A stretch of DNA of 64,000 nucleotides, taken from NCBI RefSeq assembly GCF_001411555.2, contig NC_049903.1, positions 33,166,145-33,230,144 on the forward strand. Reading direction: 5' to 3'. The stretch comes from Juglans regia. Taxonomy: Eukaryota > Streptophyta > Magnoliopsida > Fagales > Juglandaceae. The notes below the pieces were generated by a model that was given only the letters and a program-made list of their open reading frames with translations, was not told where the DNA came from and searched no databases. The position numbers and the translations under genes were made by a program. Shown here in pieces: positions 45,620 to 60,300 of this stretch (its first letter is position 1; every line of letters starts with the position of its first letter).

Positions 45620-48600
45620 TCCCGCTGTCAATATACAAAATAGTAGAATGAATAATATCTAATGGAATGCTACCAAACAAAGAGTTTGTAGCTGCCCATT
45701 GTGCAACCGAGTGCGCAAGTCGATTTTGGGATCGATCAATCTTGTGAAAGCTCCAGTCTGTGTGGGACTTCAAAGAGTTTGCAATATCTTTCGAGATATG
45801 TGCTATTTGTCAGATCTGTTCTTTATAAATAAAAGAAATCATCAACTGAGAGTCTCCTACTAGAGAGATAAAAGGATGGTTGAGGTGTTCCGCCATTTTG
45901 AGAGCTAACTTTGCCACAAGTGCCTCTGCCATTACCGGGTTCGTGGAAAAATTTGTCTCAACTCAGATTTCGATGACTTCTCTTGTTGAGTTTCTGCTTA
46001 TAGCTGAAGCCAAAGAGAAAGAATTCCTAACTGCTGCATCAAAGGAAATACATATTTGATTCGTGTGAGGTTTTTGCCATTCCTTCTCCACTTTGGATTC
46101 AAGCTTTTCTTTCCATGCATGAAGATTTTTTTTATAAAAGAGATTTAGTTGTTGTGAAAGATTCTGAAGTGAGAGTTCCTTGTGATTATGGACTTGGTCA
46201 TTTCGAAGCCTCCAGATGAAATCTAGAATCAGACCATCAAAAATTTTGAAAGGGTGTTCTTCTTGGGATGAAAGACCGAGCTTTTTTTAGGAGTGTAGTA
46301 TAATCTGGAACCAATCCTTCATAGAATTTACTGCTAGGGAAGATAGATTTAAGGGTCATTTGCTACAACTCCAGAGAATTCTAGTTATGGGGCATTCAAT
46401 GAATAGGTGCATGAGAGTCTCTTCTTTTTCATCACAGAGCGGACAGTTTATGGAAGCTCGAAATGAACCTTTTGAAGCGCTCTCTTATTGACAAAATATT
46501 CCTAAGTATCTTCCATAAAAGGAGCTTGTGTCTGTCATGGATCTTAAGTTTCCAAATTTTCCCCCATGATATATCTGGAATTGCTTCTCTAGAGTAGTTT
46601 GCGATATTTGATGCAAGATGGTGGGCACTTTCAACTGAGAAAATCCCATTTTAGGTTTTAGTCCAAATAACATAATCCTCGGCTTGATTGGAGATAGGTA
46701 AAGAGTCGGGATCCAGGGATCTAACCAAACTCTCACAGACAAACCATTAGCAATTTTGAAACATGTACTTTTTTCCAGTATTGGTCTTGTCTTTAGAATT
46801 CCTTTCCAAAGACTCGAGTCAGTTACCTTTTTGGTTGTTAATTCGAAGACGCTTGATTTCAAATATTTCTTGGATAGAAGCTATTGTTGCTTGGTTGGCT
46901 CATTTCCCATCTTGTCTTCGCTATCAAGGTCACATTCATATTTTCCATCAGTCCACCATCTTTTTTTGGTTGGAAAATAGATTTCCATGATTTTAGGCAA
47001 AACTTTTGCTTTTGGTCATTTGATTTTCCCCACCAAAAATTTTTGAAACTAGACTTCAGCTTCTTGCAAATTGATTTTGGCAGCATATGTGTTGACATTT
47101 GATATGTTGGGATGGCACTTACTACTGATCTCATGAGCATCGTTCTACCAGCTTGAGAGAGCATTTTTTATTTCTAACCATCCAGTCTTTTATTAATTTT
47201 TCCCGTCAAGTCTTTGTAGTTTTCTTTCCTGGATCAACCAAATGTTGTCAGCATACCCAAATATTTTATTTTTGAGGACAACTCTTTGTATGGCATATTC
47301 TTTGAGATTACTCTTATTGTTGCTTGACTAGTGTTTTGAGTAATGTAGATAGAGGATTTACTTTGATTGATGCACTGGCCAGACCAAGCTTGATATTTAT
47401 CCAGCGTATTATTGATCGCCTGAATTGACCTTCTTTTTTTATTTTGCAAAGATAATTAAATCATCTACTAAAAGAAGATGAGATATTGTGGGACTATCTC
47501 TGCTGATTTTAATACCTTCTTAAATTTTCAATTCTTCTGATCTTGCCAATAACCTTGAAAGTACCTCTGTGCATAGGATGAACAGAAAGGGCGAGATGGG
47601 ATCGCCTTGCCAAAGACCCCTTTGTGCCGAAGAGGCCTTTTGGAGATCCATTGATGAGGATAGTGAATGAACCTGTAGAAATGCATTCTTTAATAAGATT
47701 TATCCAAGTAGAGTTGAAACCCAGAGCTCTCATAACAACATAAAGAAAATCCCATTTAATAAAGTCGAAAGCCTTTTCTATGTCTAGCTTTAAAGCTATC
47801 TAACATTTCTTCTCCTTGTGATGCTTTAGGTGATGAAACATCTCATGGGCTATTATAGAATTTTTCTTGATATTGCAACTAGGAACAAAGGCCATTTGGA
47901 AATGTGAGATTATGGATGGAGGAGATTTTTTTAGCTGGTTTGCCAAAATTTTTGTGACGATTTTATAAATAACATTTGTCCGACTTATTGGCCGAAAATG
48001 CTGAGGGGAAACGGGGTTTACTATTTTTGGGATGAGGGCTATGTGGGTGTGGTTTATTTGTTTCATAAGTTTCCAGCTCCTGAAGAAATTTTGAACCCCG
48101 CGACCACATCTTTTTGATAATATGCCAGTAATGTTTGTAGAAAAGAGTTGTCATCCCATCTGGTCCTGGTGCTTTATGATTTGGAATTTGTTTGAGTGCA
48201 CCAAGAATTTCCTCTTCCGAAGGCATATCTATTAAGAGTTTATTTTCATTATCTGAAATCTGTCTTTCAAAAAGGTTTTCCAAATGCTTCGGGAAGATAG
48301 GATTTGTAGATGTGTAAATGAATTTAAAATAATCTATGAAAGTAGATTCAATGATATCTTGATCCATTGTCCAATTAGCTAGGCTTAGCTTGATTGAGTC
48401 AATCTCATTTTTTATTCGGCGAATAGTCGTTGACAGATGATAAAACTTTGTATTTAGGTCAGTTGTAGTGAGCCAGTTGATTCTTGATTTTTGTCACCAA
48501 AGAGTTTCTTCATTTTTGAGTTGTTCTTGAAGTTTGTGGTGGAGAAACTTCTCCCTCTGTAAGCTCCACTGGTTCGGTGGATTACTCTGGAGATTGCTTA

Positions 48601-48830
48601 TTTTTGACTCGAGGTGCTGGATGTTGGACTGAATCTTCCCGAAGTAGATTTTATTCCAATGCTTGAGTGCCTTTTTTGTTTCCTTGATTTTATTGCACAG
48701 AATAAAAGCAGGGTTCCCGTAGAAGTGATGGTTTCATACCTCTTGAATTATAACATTGTTGAATGGCTCTCGAGTCTAGGGTTCTCGAAGGTTTTCTTTT
48801 TCTTTATTTGATATATAAGTAATTGTAGTA
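45620..48830 (-). mobile_element. L1-type LINE, 5'-truncated and decayed
   Basis: On the - strand, in order: pre-RT and RT start at 48450-47960 (LRRIKNEIDSIKL-like; ILGALKQIPNHKAPGPDGM), RT continued at 48066-47500 ([33 protein letters not shown]), an altered active-site motif at about 47455 (LLLVDDLII, where LINEs usually have FADD), the post-RT thumb at 47160-46860 (LSQAGRTMLMRSVVSAIPTY), a zf-RVT region at 46862-46440, and an RVT_3 RNase H at about 45930-45640 (AEALVAKLALKMAEH, VGDSQLMISF, QNRLAHSVAQWA). It has many stops and frame changes. No endonuclease precedes it, so the 5' end is lost near 48830. Confidence 0.85.
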
Positions 48831-48944
48831 TTGTAGCTCGATCTTACTCCCTAACGTTATAATTAATTGTATGAAACTAATTAACCTTTTTGTGTTTAAA
48901 AATGAAAACTAAAATATAATATGTTTTCTCATCCATTCATTTGT

Positions 48945-51900
48945 TTTTAAGAAAAACTGAATTATATTCATATTCACTCAAAAGTCACTACATTGTACAA
49001 CTTATCTTTATAAATCAAACAATTAATCGAGACAAGTCCCTCTTCCATCCAATATTGTTCACTATCAATGTGTAATGCCATTTTTGCCAAATGATGTGCC
49101 ACCTAGTTTCCTTCTCTGTGGGTGAAGCCAACAAACCACGCATCAATGGTGCTCAACTTCTGCTTTAAATCCTCTATGAGCTGTCCAAATCTGGAATCAT
49201 CACTTCCCACCTTCTTAACTACATCTACTACCTCTTTAGCATCCCCTTCAAACCATACATCCCAAAACCCAAATCTTTGCACATCTCCATAGCCTCCCAC
49301 AATGCAGTACACTCAGCTACAAAAGGGGAATTAACACCCCTTCTCTTTGCACACTTAGCAGGTACCAGATCACCATTACAACAACCCCCATTACCTGCCT
49401 TGGTTCGTTCAGTGCAACATCAAAATTTGCCTTGTATCTCCATCCCTATGGTTTCTTCCAACCCACACCTCTCTAAGCCTCACAGTAGTGCAACAGACTT
49501 CCCCCCTTCTCTTTAGTTGCACTTTGAAAATCCCGATGGTCTGTGAGAGCTATCTGTACAACCTTAGCAGGACATAAGAATTTTTTTTCAAAGAAAAATT
49601 TATTTCTTCTATGCCATATGTTCTTCATAATCACCACCATCTTCTCTATATTTTATTTACTAAGTTTCCTATACTTCCTATACATCTCAACCCATAACTA
49701 TGGAAAATCTAGCCCCTAGGACCTCCACTTCTTTACTGGACTCCCATCTTTAGCCCATACATCTAAAGTCACTGGACAGTTCCATAAAGCATGGATAATT
49801 GTTTCATCTTCCAACTGACACATAGGGCATTTAGGTTGCGTTTGGGTACCCAAACTAGGCCTTAGGCTCCTCAACAATACTTTTCTTTCACAAATTTTGT
49901 TTGGTAGGGAGAATGTTGTTTGTTGTTTTCCACAAAAAAAATGTTTTGCCATCCTAGATACCTCCAGCCTCCAAATTTGTTTCCATAGTTTTTCCTTTTT
50001 CCCTGCATAAGAAGACTCCCCATTCACTCTCCCCCTTTCTTGTTGTTCCATATAATAGGCACTCTTAACAAAGAACCTCCCATTCCTCGCAGGACGTCAT
50101 ATCAGTCTATCACTTTCCCCCAATCAACTTATAGGCATAGTTGTTATCATGTTAGCCTTGTCTTCATAGAAAATCTACCTAACTAGGTCATCATTCCGTT
50201 TTTTCTCCTTTTCATCAATCAACTCAGACTCTGGCATCAGTTTTCAGGATCCTAACTTGGGACTGGACACAACTAGTCGTTTGTTTTGGCAACCATTTTT
50301 GTCCCCATATTTTAATGGACTCCCCATTTCCTACCCTCCATACAAGACCCCTTCTCAATACATCCAATGCTGACCACACACTCCTCCAAATGAAAGAAGG
50401 AGACTTCCCAAGCTGAGCCTCCAATAGCTTAGAGTTCTTGAAATACTTCTCCTTGCAACAAGGGACTGAGGATCTTTTAACATCCTCCAACCATGCTTGG
50501 CAAGCATTGCCCTATTAAAATCTTCAATTTGTTTGAAGCCCATACCACCCTTTGATTTCATCAATCCTAGTCTATCCCATCTCCACCAATGAATCCCTTT
50601 TTCTTTCTTATATTGAGACCATTAAGACCTTGAGAACATTGTTTCAATTTCAGAACACAATCTTTGTGGTAGCTTGAAAACACCCCTTGTGTACGTGGGA
50701 ATGGCTTGTAAAATAGCCTTTATCAACACTTCCTTCCCAGCCCTAGAGAGAAAACCATTCTTCCAATTTTGCATTTTTAACCACACCCTCTCCTTAATAC
50801 TCCTCAGTGCATTATATTATGACCTGCCTACTACCGTAGGAAGTCCTAAATACTTCTCATATCTATCACATAAAACTGCCCGAGCTTCTTTAAATATTTC
50901 ATCTCTCACATTCTCTTTTGTATTGGAACTAAATAAAATGGAGGTATTATGCTAATTCAACATCTGTCCAGAGGCTTTTTCATAGCAATCAAGTATTGAG
51001 TATATACTGGCCCATTCTTCTTTTTTTTTTTTTCTATTGAATATTATACAATCATTTGCAAACAAGATATGGTTAACCTTCAAACCCCCTCTAACTAATG
51101 CAGTCCCCTTTATCACCCCTTCTCTCTCAACATTCATAAATAATTGACTTATACCTTCTGCACATATTATGAACAGGTAAGGGAAAAGGGGATACCCTTG
51201 TCTTAGATCCCTTGATGGAACAATGACCTTACTAGGCTTTCCATTTACCAATACTGAATAGCTTACAGATGTAACACGTTTCATAATCAAACCAATCAAT
51301 CTTTCACCAAAGCCTAATCTTCTCATCATTGCTTTAAAAAAAGCCCACTCCACCCTATCATAAGCTTTTGACATGTCTAATTCAATTGTTATACTCCTAG
51401 TTTTTCCTTTTTGTTTGGTTTGTATCGAATGTAACACTTCAAGGGCCACCATTATATTGTCAGTAATGAGCCTACCAAGAATAAAAGCACTTTGGTTTCG
51501 GGATATAATTTGATGCAGCACCTTCTTTACTCTATTTGCTAACACCTTAGAGATTAGCTTATACAACACATTGCATAGGCTAATTGGCCTGAAATCCGTC
51601 ACAGATTCAAGTGTCTTCACCTTTGGTATCAGAGCAATATGAGTATGGTTTAAGCCTTTTTATCATATCTCCACCATGAGGGAACTCCAGGGCAGCTAGG
51701 CAAGTCTCCCTTCCCACAGTTCCCCAATGATTTTGGTAAAAACCTGCCCCAAAACCATTAGGACCAGGGGATTTTAATGCAGACATCTACTTTAAAGCCC
51801 TCTCCACCTCTTCAACTAAATCAAGATCTAGTCCCATTTTCATCTCATTTGCGATCTTTGGTTCAGTTACTAGCACACATCTGTCTATCTCAGTAGAGAG

Positions 51901-54680
51901 TGATGAATAAATTTATGTGAAAAACCCCTAGAAAGCTTCTTCAATTTCTCCATTTTCCTTAAGTCGCTGACCCTGTGCATTAACTACCATTTTGATAGTA
52001 TTCTTCTTTCTTCTCTAATTTGCACATGCATGGAAGAACGTTATATTATGATCCCCATTCTGCAGCCAGTGTCTCTTTGCCCTCTATTTCTACCACAGAT
52101 AATCGTGTTCTAGTAAGGAACTTAACCCCCCACTTAGTTTATTGATCTCTTCTGTCTGCTCTGGCCCCTCTATCTCTTTTAAATTCTTTAGCATTTCAGA
52201 CCTCACCTTGATAGCTGCCCCCTCGTTTTTACTAAATCTTTTGACCATGTACGTAGTTCCTGTCTACTTCCATTAAGTTGCTGTTGGATTCTATTCAGGT
52301 GTCCCCTTACAGCAGTTGGTCCTTTCCATACCCTTTCCACTATTTTTCCACAATCCCCCTCCTTATCCAAACTCATTTCATATCTAAACTTTCTCCTCAT
52401 GTTTCTTTTTTCAACCCCACCCCTTGAGCAGGTAAGCAAGATAGTCATATGATCAGAGCACCATGCCACTACTATTGTCTCTACCTTAACCTCAGAAAAG
52501 CCTGCCAACCATCCCTTGCTTGCCACATCATGATCCAACCTTTCCTTAATAAAAGTTTCATCCCCATGCCCATTGCTCCATGTATATTTGTTCCCCTTTC
52601 AACCTAGATCAATCCATCCTCCATTCTCTAATGCACACCTAAATAACTCCATCCGTCCCTCCTTTCTTTTTCTACCTCCATGCCTTTCATCTTGAGATAC
52701 TATCTCATTAAAGTCACCAACCACACACCACCCCATCTTAGGAGGGGGTTTGATGGATAATAACAGCTCTCATGAGACATTCCTCCTCGTTGAATTTGGA
52801 TTCCCATAAAAACCTGTCAATAAACACTTGGATGCCCCACTGTTACTCTTCACCCACACATTTATATGTCATTGTGAATAATTCCACAACTCCACCTCAT
52901 CCTTGGTTTTCCATAACATAATCTGGCCCCCAACTCATGCCTATCGATTCTACCACCATGCACCCTTTAAATCCCAATCTTTTTTGTAAATCTCCCACTC
53001 TGTTGGATCTCAATTTTTTCTCTATGAGAAAGACAATGTCAAGCTGCTTATCCCTTGCTAACCTGCAAAGGACCTGAACTGTCCGGGGGTTCCCAAGCCT
53101 TCGGCAGTTCCAACTAAGGATCTTCATTGCCACTAGCGGGGTTGTCCAGTAGTAAACTCCATACTACCACATCCCCTTCTCAATTTCTTAACACCCACAC
53201 TTTTTTCTTCCCCCACACATCCATACAGTGAACTCCTTTTCTTAACAAATAGTTGACGAGGGGGTTCTGAATCTTACCTTGTTCTCTGGCTCTTTTTTCC
53301 CACTTTCTTTTGTGATCTCGCATGGGTACCATGGGTTCCACCCCTAGTAGTTCCCCTTCTTTTCTATCCACACTCCCATCCACAACCACCATAGGCTCTA
53401 CCTCTACCTCCTCATTTTCACCCCCGATCCCTTCTGCATAGTTTGTTTGGCACCATCCTCTTTATCACTGCCATTCCCTACTTGTACTACATTCACCCTT
53501 ATACATTGCTCATTATTTGTATAAGCTTTTTCTTGAACCCTCCTCTCTTCCTCATCACCTACATCCCCCTTCCCCCTCCCTACAGATCTGTCCTCCCCAT
53601 CTGCCTCTCTCTGGCCCTCCATTTCATCACCAATTTTTGTTTTCGCTCCCTTCCCTTCCCTTCCCAACACCCTCCATCCTTTAGTACTATAAGAGGTCTC
53701 AATGTCATCAGCCCCACCACTCTTCCATTCATTATCCTTCCACTATCTTCCTCTTCTCTCTCCAGACCATAAGCCATTATAAGATTTTCTTCTAGAAAGT
53801 GGTTCTGCTCGTAGCCATGCACCAAATTGGGAATTCGTCACACTCATACTTTCGCTCTTCAAAGCCCCCTCATCACATCCCTCATCATCATGGAGAATTC
53901 TTCCACATTTGAAGCACATTCTTGGCAGTTTCTCATACTTTAAATTCTCCCAAACACCTTTTCCGTTTACTTTAATCATTCGATCTCTAGCCACAGCCTT
54001 CGTTAGGGGAATTTTAACTCGGGCTCTTAGATTCCCCAACCAACACCATCTAATGGGACATTTGCCTCCACTAGTCTCCCTATCGATTCACCAATCTGAC
54101 TCCCCTTACCCTTCGTCATACATACCATAAGCATATTATGGATCTGAACCCAGAATACCTCCTTGTCAAATTTCCACTGGTTTGGTTGAGAATAACCTTC
54201 GAACACCTAGAGAGCAAATAAGTGATTATCAAATAGTCAAGGCCTCCCATCCATCACTCACATTTTTTCCGCTTGATTCCTGTAGGTTATCATTAATGTA
54301 TTCTCCCCAACTTCCTAAAACACAGCATGCTTACTCACCCACCAAATTTTTTCCATTGTAAAGGATATAACCTCCACACCAATTCTCCTATTCGTACAGA
54401 TTTTTCTAATTACATTTCAATTACCCTTTTCCCAAACTTCTTCCTCACATCCATCTCCAATATCTAACACCTCAATCTCTTCTTCCCTTAATCTAAGATT
54501 CTTCCATAGCTCTTCCAACCTCAGCATCCCCCCTCCCGAATTTCCTTCCATAACCAGTAGCTCGAGAAGACTTGCCCTTCAGGGAAGGTTAAGGGTAACT
54601 ACCCATACTACCTCTATTATCTTAGAGAGAAATAAAGAGGAGACTCGTCATGGGCTTGTCTTCCTTGGTTAAATCCTCTT
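48945..54680 (-). mobile_element. L1-type LINE, near full length, decayed
   Basis: On the - strand, in order: ORF1 at about 54560-53400 with a DUF4283-like start and a CCHC knuckle CFKCGRILHDDEGC at about 53930, then a charged tail. ORF2 begins at about 53130 with an endonuclease (MKILSWNCRRLGNPRTVQVL, DIVFLIEKKL), and the endonuclease continues in pieces to about 52200. RT at 51620-50952 (DFRPISLCNVLYKLISKVLA, QSAFILGRLITDN, ELDMSKAYDRVEW, FANDCIIF in place of FADD). zf-RVT at about 50051-49716 (CPMCQLEDETIIHALWNC). RNase H at about 49390-49050 (VWFEGDAKEVVDVVKK, GFTHREGN, VAHHLAKMAL). Many stops and frameshifts; FADD changed to FAND would inactivate RT. The 3' end near 48945 has A-rich rather than a clean A tail. 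Confidence 0.9.
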
Positions 54681-55475
54681 TCCCTCATCCATTCAAATTG
54701 ATAGTACTATAGAGGGAAATTTAGATAATCAGAAGATATTTAATGTAGAAGGGGTGAACGCTAGCCGTTGGTTCAAACACATTAATGGTCCATATATGTC
54801 CACGATCACGAAGTTGAAGAACAAGAATATTATTACATTTGGGGCTTTAGATGAGACATAAAATTCTTATCTGATCTCATTTCATCTCATCCTATCTTAT
54901 TCTCAAATATAATTTAAATACAAAAATTTCAAACTAATCATTACAACCTTTTCAAACTTTCAAATAAAAAATAAAAAAAACAACTATAACATTTTCAAAT
55001 CCCCAAAGTTTTGAATATTATTACTATTCACAAAATTTTCATCTCATCTCACTCTCCAAACAAGCGCCCCAAATTACCAGGTTTAGAGTAATTGAGATGA
55101 GAATTTTGTGTTTTGTTTGAAAGTTTAAAATATTATGTTTTAATATTAGTATTGTTTTGGAATTTGAAAAAGTTGAATTGTTTATTATATTTTTATGGGG
55201 ATTTGAAAAATGTGTAATAATGAGATAAAAATTTTGTGTTTTATCTTATGCTACAAACCAACTTTAAAGTACTCTTGGTTTCGTATATTACGCATACATT
55301 GAAGGGTTTATATACGTGCAGACAATACAGTGAGAGAGAGAGAGAGAGATCACATCCATGCATGTATAAACGCTCATGTTGTACAAAACTATATTCCAAG
55401 GCATTATATATATAGTGTGGTATATTTAATTCTAACGTAAGTGGGCGGGAATGATACATAATTAAACCGGTTGGC
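54681..55475. repeat. Spacer with two CTCATC-type MITEs in opposite orientation
   Basis: 54850-55075 (TTTGGGGCTTTAGATGAGACATAAAATTC-like start; CTCATCTCACTCTCCAAACAAGCGCCCC end) and, inverted, 55078-55258 (GAGATGAGAATTTTGTGTTTTG, GGAATTTGAAAAAGTTGAATTG, ACAAACC end). They sit a few bases apart just downstream of transporter B. A GA microsatellite lies at 55331-55348. No gene. Confidence 0.45.
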
Positions 55476-55949
55476 TTACAAATTGATAGTCACACCTCTG
55501 GCACCATTGACATATGGAGATGGTGTAATGTCCTGCGCGTAGGATGATGTATTCCAACCATGCTTTGTAGGGTCATATTTTTCTCCATCGCCCCAAAGAG
55601 CATAAGCCTCCTCTCCATGCACAGCGTCGTCTCCAATTGCCAGTTCCTCGTCCGGCATCCTTAATGGGATGAACAACCTTATGGCCAGAAGAATTAGAGT
55701 CGTGGACACTAAGTTCCAACCGGCCACAAACAGGGCTGCAACCATTTGCTTGAGGAATTGCTTCCCACCATTTCCGCCATAGAATGCGCCCCTTGTGTCG
55801 CTTACTGGGAGTATGAGTTTGCAAAGCTCTGGCTCTGCGAAAAGCCCAGTGAGAAGTCCTCCCAATAGCCCAGCCACTGCGTGCGTGTGAAATACACCTA
55901 AAGTGTCATCCACCTGATTATAAATAATCATAAAATTAGTAGAGAGACC

Positions 55950-55984
<35 letters not shown>

Positions 55985-57105
55985 CAGATATCATAATCTT
56001 TTCACAAATTAAAAAACTCCATTAATATATTATATAATGATAGAATATTAACTTATTATGTATACCTTTTTGACTTATGGACCAATATTTGAATGGTTTC
56101 TTGTGGAAAAATATAAAAGAGAAACGGATCTTCTTTTATGTTCTGCTTTTCGATCTTTCTTTTGATTTAAATTAGGTTACCAGATCGAGATGATTCGACC
56201 AAAAAGAAAAAGGAGGATTATTACCATTGAATTGTGTGCAATATACCATTATGGTCATGCGTTCACCATCATCACCTAATCCTAAAGGATAAGATCAGAT
56301 TGAAGAAAATCTTGTGGTTATCAATTATTTAATGGTTGAAAATGATTGATGCATGGTCGTATAATAATTAGACTGCTGACTATCATGACTACTAGAATTG
56401 AGAATGTTTCATGTTTGTATATTCGAGAAAGAAGGAGAAAATAAAGAGAATATATATAGGAAACACAGAAGACAAAAAGTCAAAGTTTTAAAAGGCAACA
56501 CAAGTACTGGAATTTATTTTGATCCAACGGCTGATCTCATGATACTATTAGAGATACAAGGCCTTTTCGATTGAATCCTGAAATAAAATAAAATAAAAAT
56601 GACCTCCAAATTAAAGGTCCATGTTTAATTTTTTTTTAAAATCTATCTTTTAACATTCTTGTACCTTGATTTGCGGGTTAAAAAAAAAGAAAAAACCAAT
56701 CTAGCTTCTAAGATATATATTATAAATAGTCATGAATAATTTATAATAGTACTGAATTAGATTGAATATTCATGCATATATATATATATATATATATAGA
56801 TGGAAGAGCAACTCAAAACGTGAACATATTAATACTACTGTCTAAAATATTTCTAATTAGATATGTAAGATCAGAAGCCAGCTAGGAATTATTAGAAGTA
56901 GCTGTTTGTTATATATAGAAACTATCTCATCTCATTTTATCTCATTTTATTATTATAATTTTTTTAAATATTAAAATAATAATAATATTAAAAAATAATA
57001 TTTTAACAATCAACTTATTTAAAATTATTTTATCTTATATAATCTTACTATTTAAATAAGTTCTAATTAAGTCGTTGAAAATGATTGATTGTTTTTATAT
57101 ATAAT

Positions 57106-57150
<45 letters not shown>

Positions 57151-57349
57151 GTCTACCATAATTGCAATGGTGACCATATATCGAAGATAAAAAGGTGATT
57201 AGAAAGAAAGATGATAAAGGAATGTCGAGAAAAGGACAAAAGTGAGACAAGAATATTTAGTACTGAAATTACTATTTTAGATGGAAAAACAAAGACTCCT
57301 ATATACTGTGGATGGATGCATGTGGCATTAACAGCTTCATCTATCTATC

Positions 57350-57382
<33 letters not shown>

Positions 57383-60300
57383 ATATATATGAGAAATACT
57401 ACTTTATCTCTATAAAGTGACACTTCTATTTGATGGTCAAATTTTTTTTTTTTTTATATATATATATATTACCATTATGAAATTTGATGTAAAATCGTAA
57501 CAAATCCCTCCCATCCCAACTACTAACATTGAAAAGACCAGGACCCTCAGAAAAGTCCGTACGTCGGTAACACATGCGCGCGCGCACCCCTTCAAGCAAA
57601 TAAATAAATAATTATTGTCCAGATAATTTTACGAAGGAGAAGTATAAAAACGTTTTGCAGTTAAAAAGAGATGAGATATTTTATTAAAAGTTAAATAAAA
57701 TTTTATTATAATTTTTTTTTAATATTTAAAAAATTTAAATTATTTTTTATATTTTTTATAAAAATATATTTTATATAAAAATTTAAAATAATTATAATAA
57801 TTATATAAAATAAGATAAGATATTTTGATTTTATATAATCAAATCGACCCTAATTCGACCTCAAATTTTAGGGAATGAATTTTCGCGGCCAAGTTTCCTT
57901 AGTTTTCTTAATTGGCCTAGTCTAAAAGTCGAACCAGGCCACATAATATATATAGACTTATTTGAGCTTTCGACGTTATCTTTCAAAAGCCATCGTACGT
58001 GTAATTGAAATATATGATCTTCCTTTAAAAAAAAAAAAAAAAAAAGAAATATATGATCTTTGACGATGCGGTCCACTCCCTTCTCTCTAAAACTCTCTCA
58101 TTTCTTTTTAAAACTTCCTTCACAGATCCGACTAGAGGGATGGGAGCTTCGGCTCCCTTCCCCTCCCTCCCTCCTCTCTCCCTTCTCTTTTATGTAGTAT
58201 TTTATATTTGTGTATTTTCAAGTAAAATAAGAGAAAATCGCAGATCTAGGTCTTCTCGCCGCCCACAGGCCAGCACGTGCCCCGCTTTGGTGTTGCCCAA
58301 CAACCGATCTTTAAGACCACCGAATATGACACCAAACGGAGCGGCGAGTAGCCCGCACGCGCGGGTTGAAGTTCCGACGTCGTTTGGCACGTGACTTTCA
58401 CGCACCACCGGTGAGCCCTCTGTCGACACCACGCACGGCGTTTCTAGAGTCTGTGAGTCCAGAATCTCCAAGGTCGACTGTCGGTTCTCTTCCCAAAATT
58501 GAAAGCGGCACAGTAGCTTTTGTGCACTGCTTTTTCCTTTTTTATGCAGTGTTTTTCTTTATAGTTTTTTTTTGTGTAATGTAGTTTCTAGGTAAATAAA
58601 AATCTAAAAAAAGTAGTACCTTCGAACTTTGGTCCGAATGAAGTAGTAGTCCCCCCTCCGCGTTGACGGGGTTTGGTATACCCTACCCTACTTAGTCGGG
58701 ATATGGAGCTTTGTAACTTCTGTCGTGGACGTCGGTGATATTTTCTCTAAGATCTAGATCTTTAGAGATTTACTGTCTGGACTAGACTATGTCAGTCACG
58801 AAAGTGTACTAGGAAGATACTAACGATTGTAATTGACTTATTTTTCAAGTTAACTTTGTAAATTTTCTCTTAATGAAGGGTAACATCAGTTTTATAAAAA
58901 ATAAAAAAAAGAAATATATGATCTTCATTTCAATATATATTATATATTTATATATACACATTTGGGTTTAAGAAATTAACCAGATCATGAAACCTGCATG
59001 CTGCATCATGTTTCAGACTTAAATATTAATTAATACAACCTTAATTAACCAACCAATTAGTTAATTATGCATAATTTCATAAGATTATATTAATTGATAG
59101 AGGCAAAATTAAAGTACTGCTAGCTACCGGTGGGAAAAAGCTTGCACTTCTGTCGGCTATGATCTAATACCGCATGTAAAACGCTACGTACCTTTTGTAG
59201 CAATGTAGACTTTTTGTGAAGGATCATCATGGACACCCATGGAATGCTACCAGAAAGAATCCCCATCACTATAGCCGCCCACGATTGTACCAACCCTGCG
59301 CGCAACGTCACCAATATTCATCGATCATAAGTAATTAATTAATATATAACTTAAAAAGATAAAAAAAAAGCCTTCAAATTTTTATTTGAAATTGAGGTAT
59401 ATATTCAAATGAAAAAAAAAACTAAAATAAGTCATACAATAGTCATATTTTAATTTAATTAATACTATCCGAATATTTATACAAAAATAAATATAATGTA
59501 AGACTCGTTTGCATGTCTAACTATATATAGGTTAGAGTTGATGGACAATTTTTTTTTTTTCTTTTCATTGAACTGGACCACATTAATGCCACTGAGAAAG
59601 TCATCTTTGGGGGCTTATAAATATACAAAAATATATATTGGCCACACGTGTGTACCTGCTCCTGGAGTAATGCACACAAGTCCGGTCATCATCCCCTGAA
59701 CAGCACCTATCACCGAAGGCTTCCCGAAGAAGACGACGTCCAGAGACGTCCAGACAAGAAGACTCGTCGCCGCACATATGTTTGTGTTTAACACTGCTAT
59801 TGAAGCGTCGATGTTTGCTGCGTATGGTGCTCCACCATTGAAACCTGACCATCCCATCCACAGCAGCCCCGCACCGGCAAGCATAAGCAAGACGTTGTTG
59901 GGAGGAAACCTCTCCCTGTCACTCTTTAGCCTCGGGCCAACCTATATATAGTACCATATAGTCCAGTTCAAAGATTCATATATACCAATAAAATTGATGT
60001 AACCAAAGAGAAAAGAAGAGAAATTTGGTTGGTTGGTGAAAGGTTTTTTTTAAAATATAAATTGGTGAAGGGTTAATGAAATAGATATAGTACCCAATAA
60101 GCGGCAGTGAAACCGGCGATTCCTGAGGAAAGATGGATGACATAGCCGCCGGAGTAATCTATGACACCCCAGTGATACAAAAAACCACCACCCCAAAGAC
60201 TAAAGGCTCCGACGGTGTAGGAGAACACAAGCCAAAGAGGGACAAACGCCATCCACGCCTTGATGTTCATGCGCCCCAGAACAGACCCAGCAAGTAAAAT

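Noticed and set aside
50952..51620. 222-codon reverse-transcriptase frame as a host gene
   Set aside because: It is one piece of a LINE with endonuclease, zf-RVT and RNase H pieces around it in order; the active site FADD is FAND.
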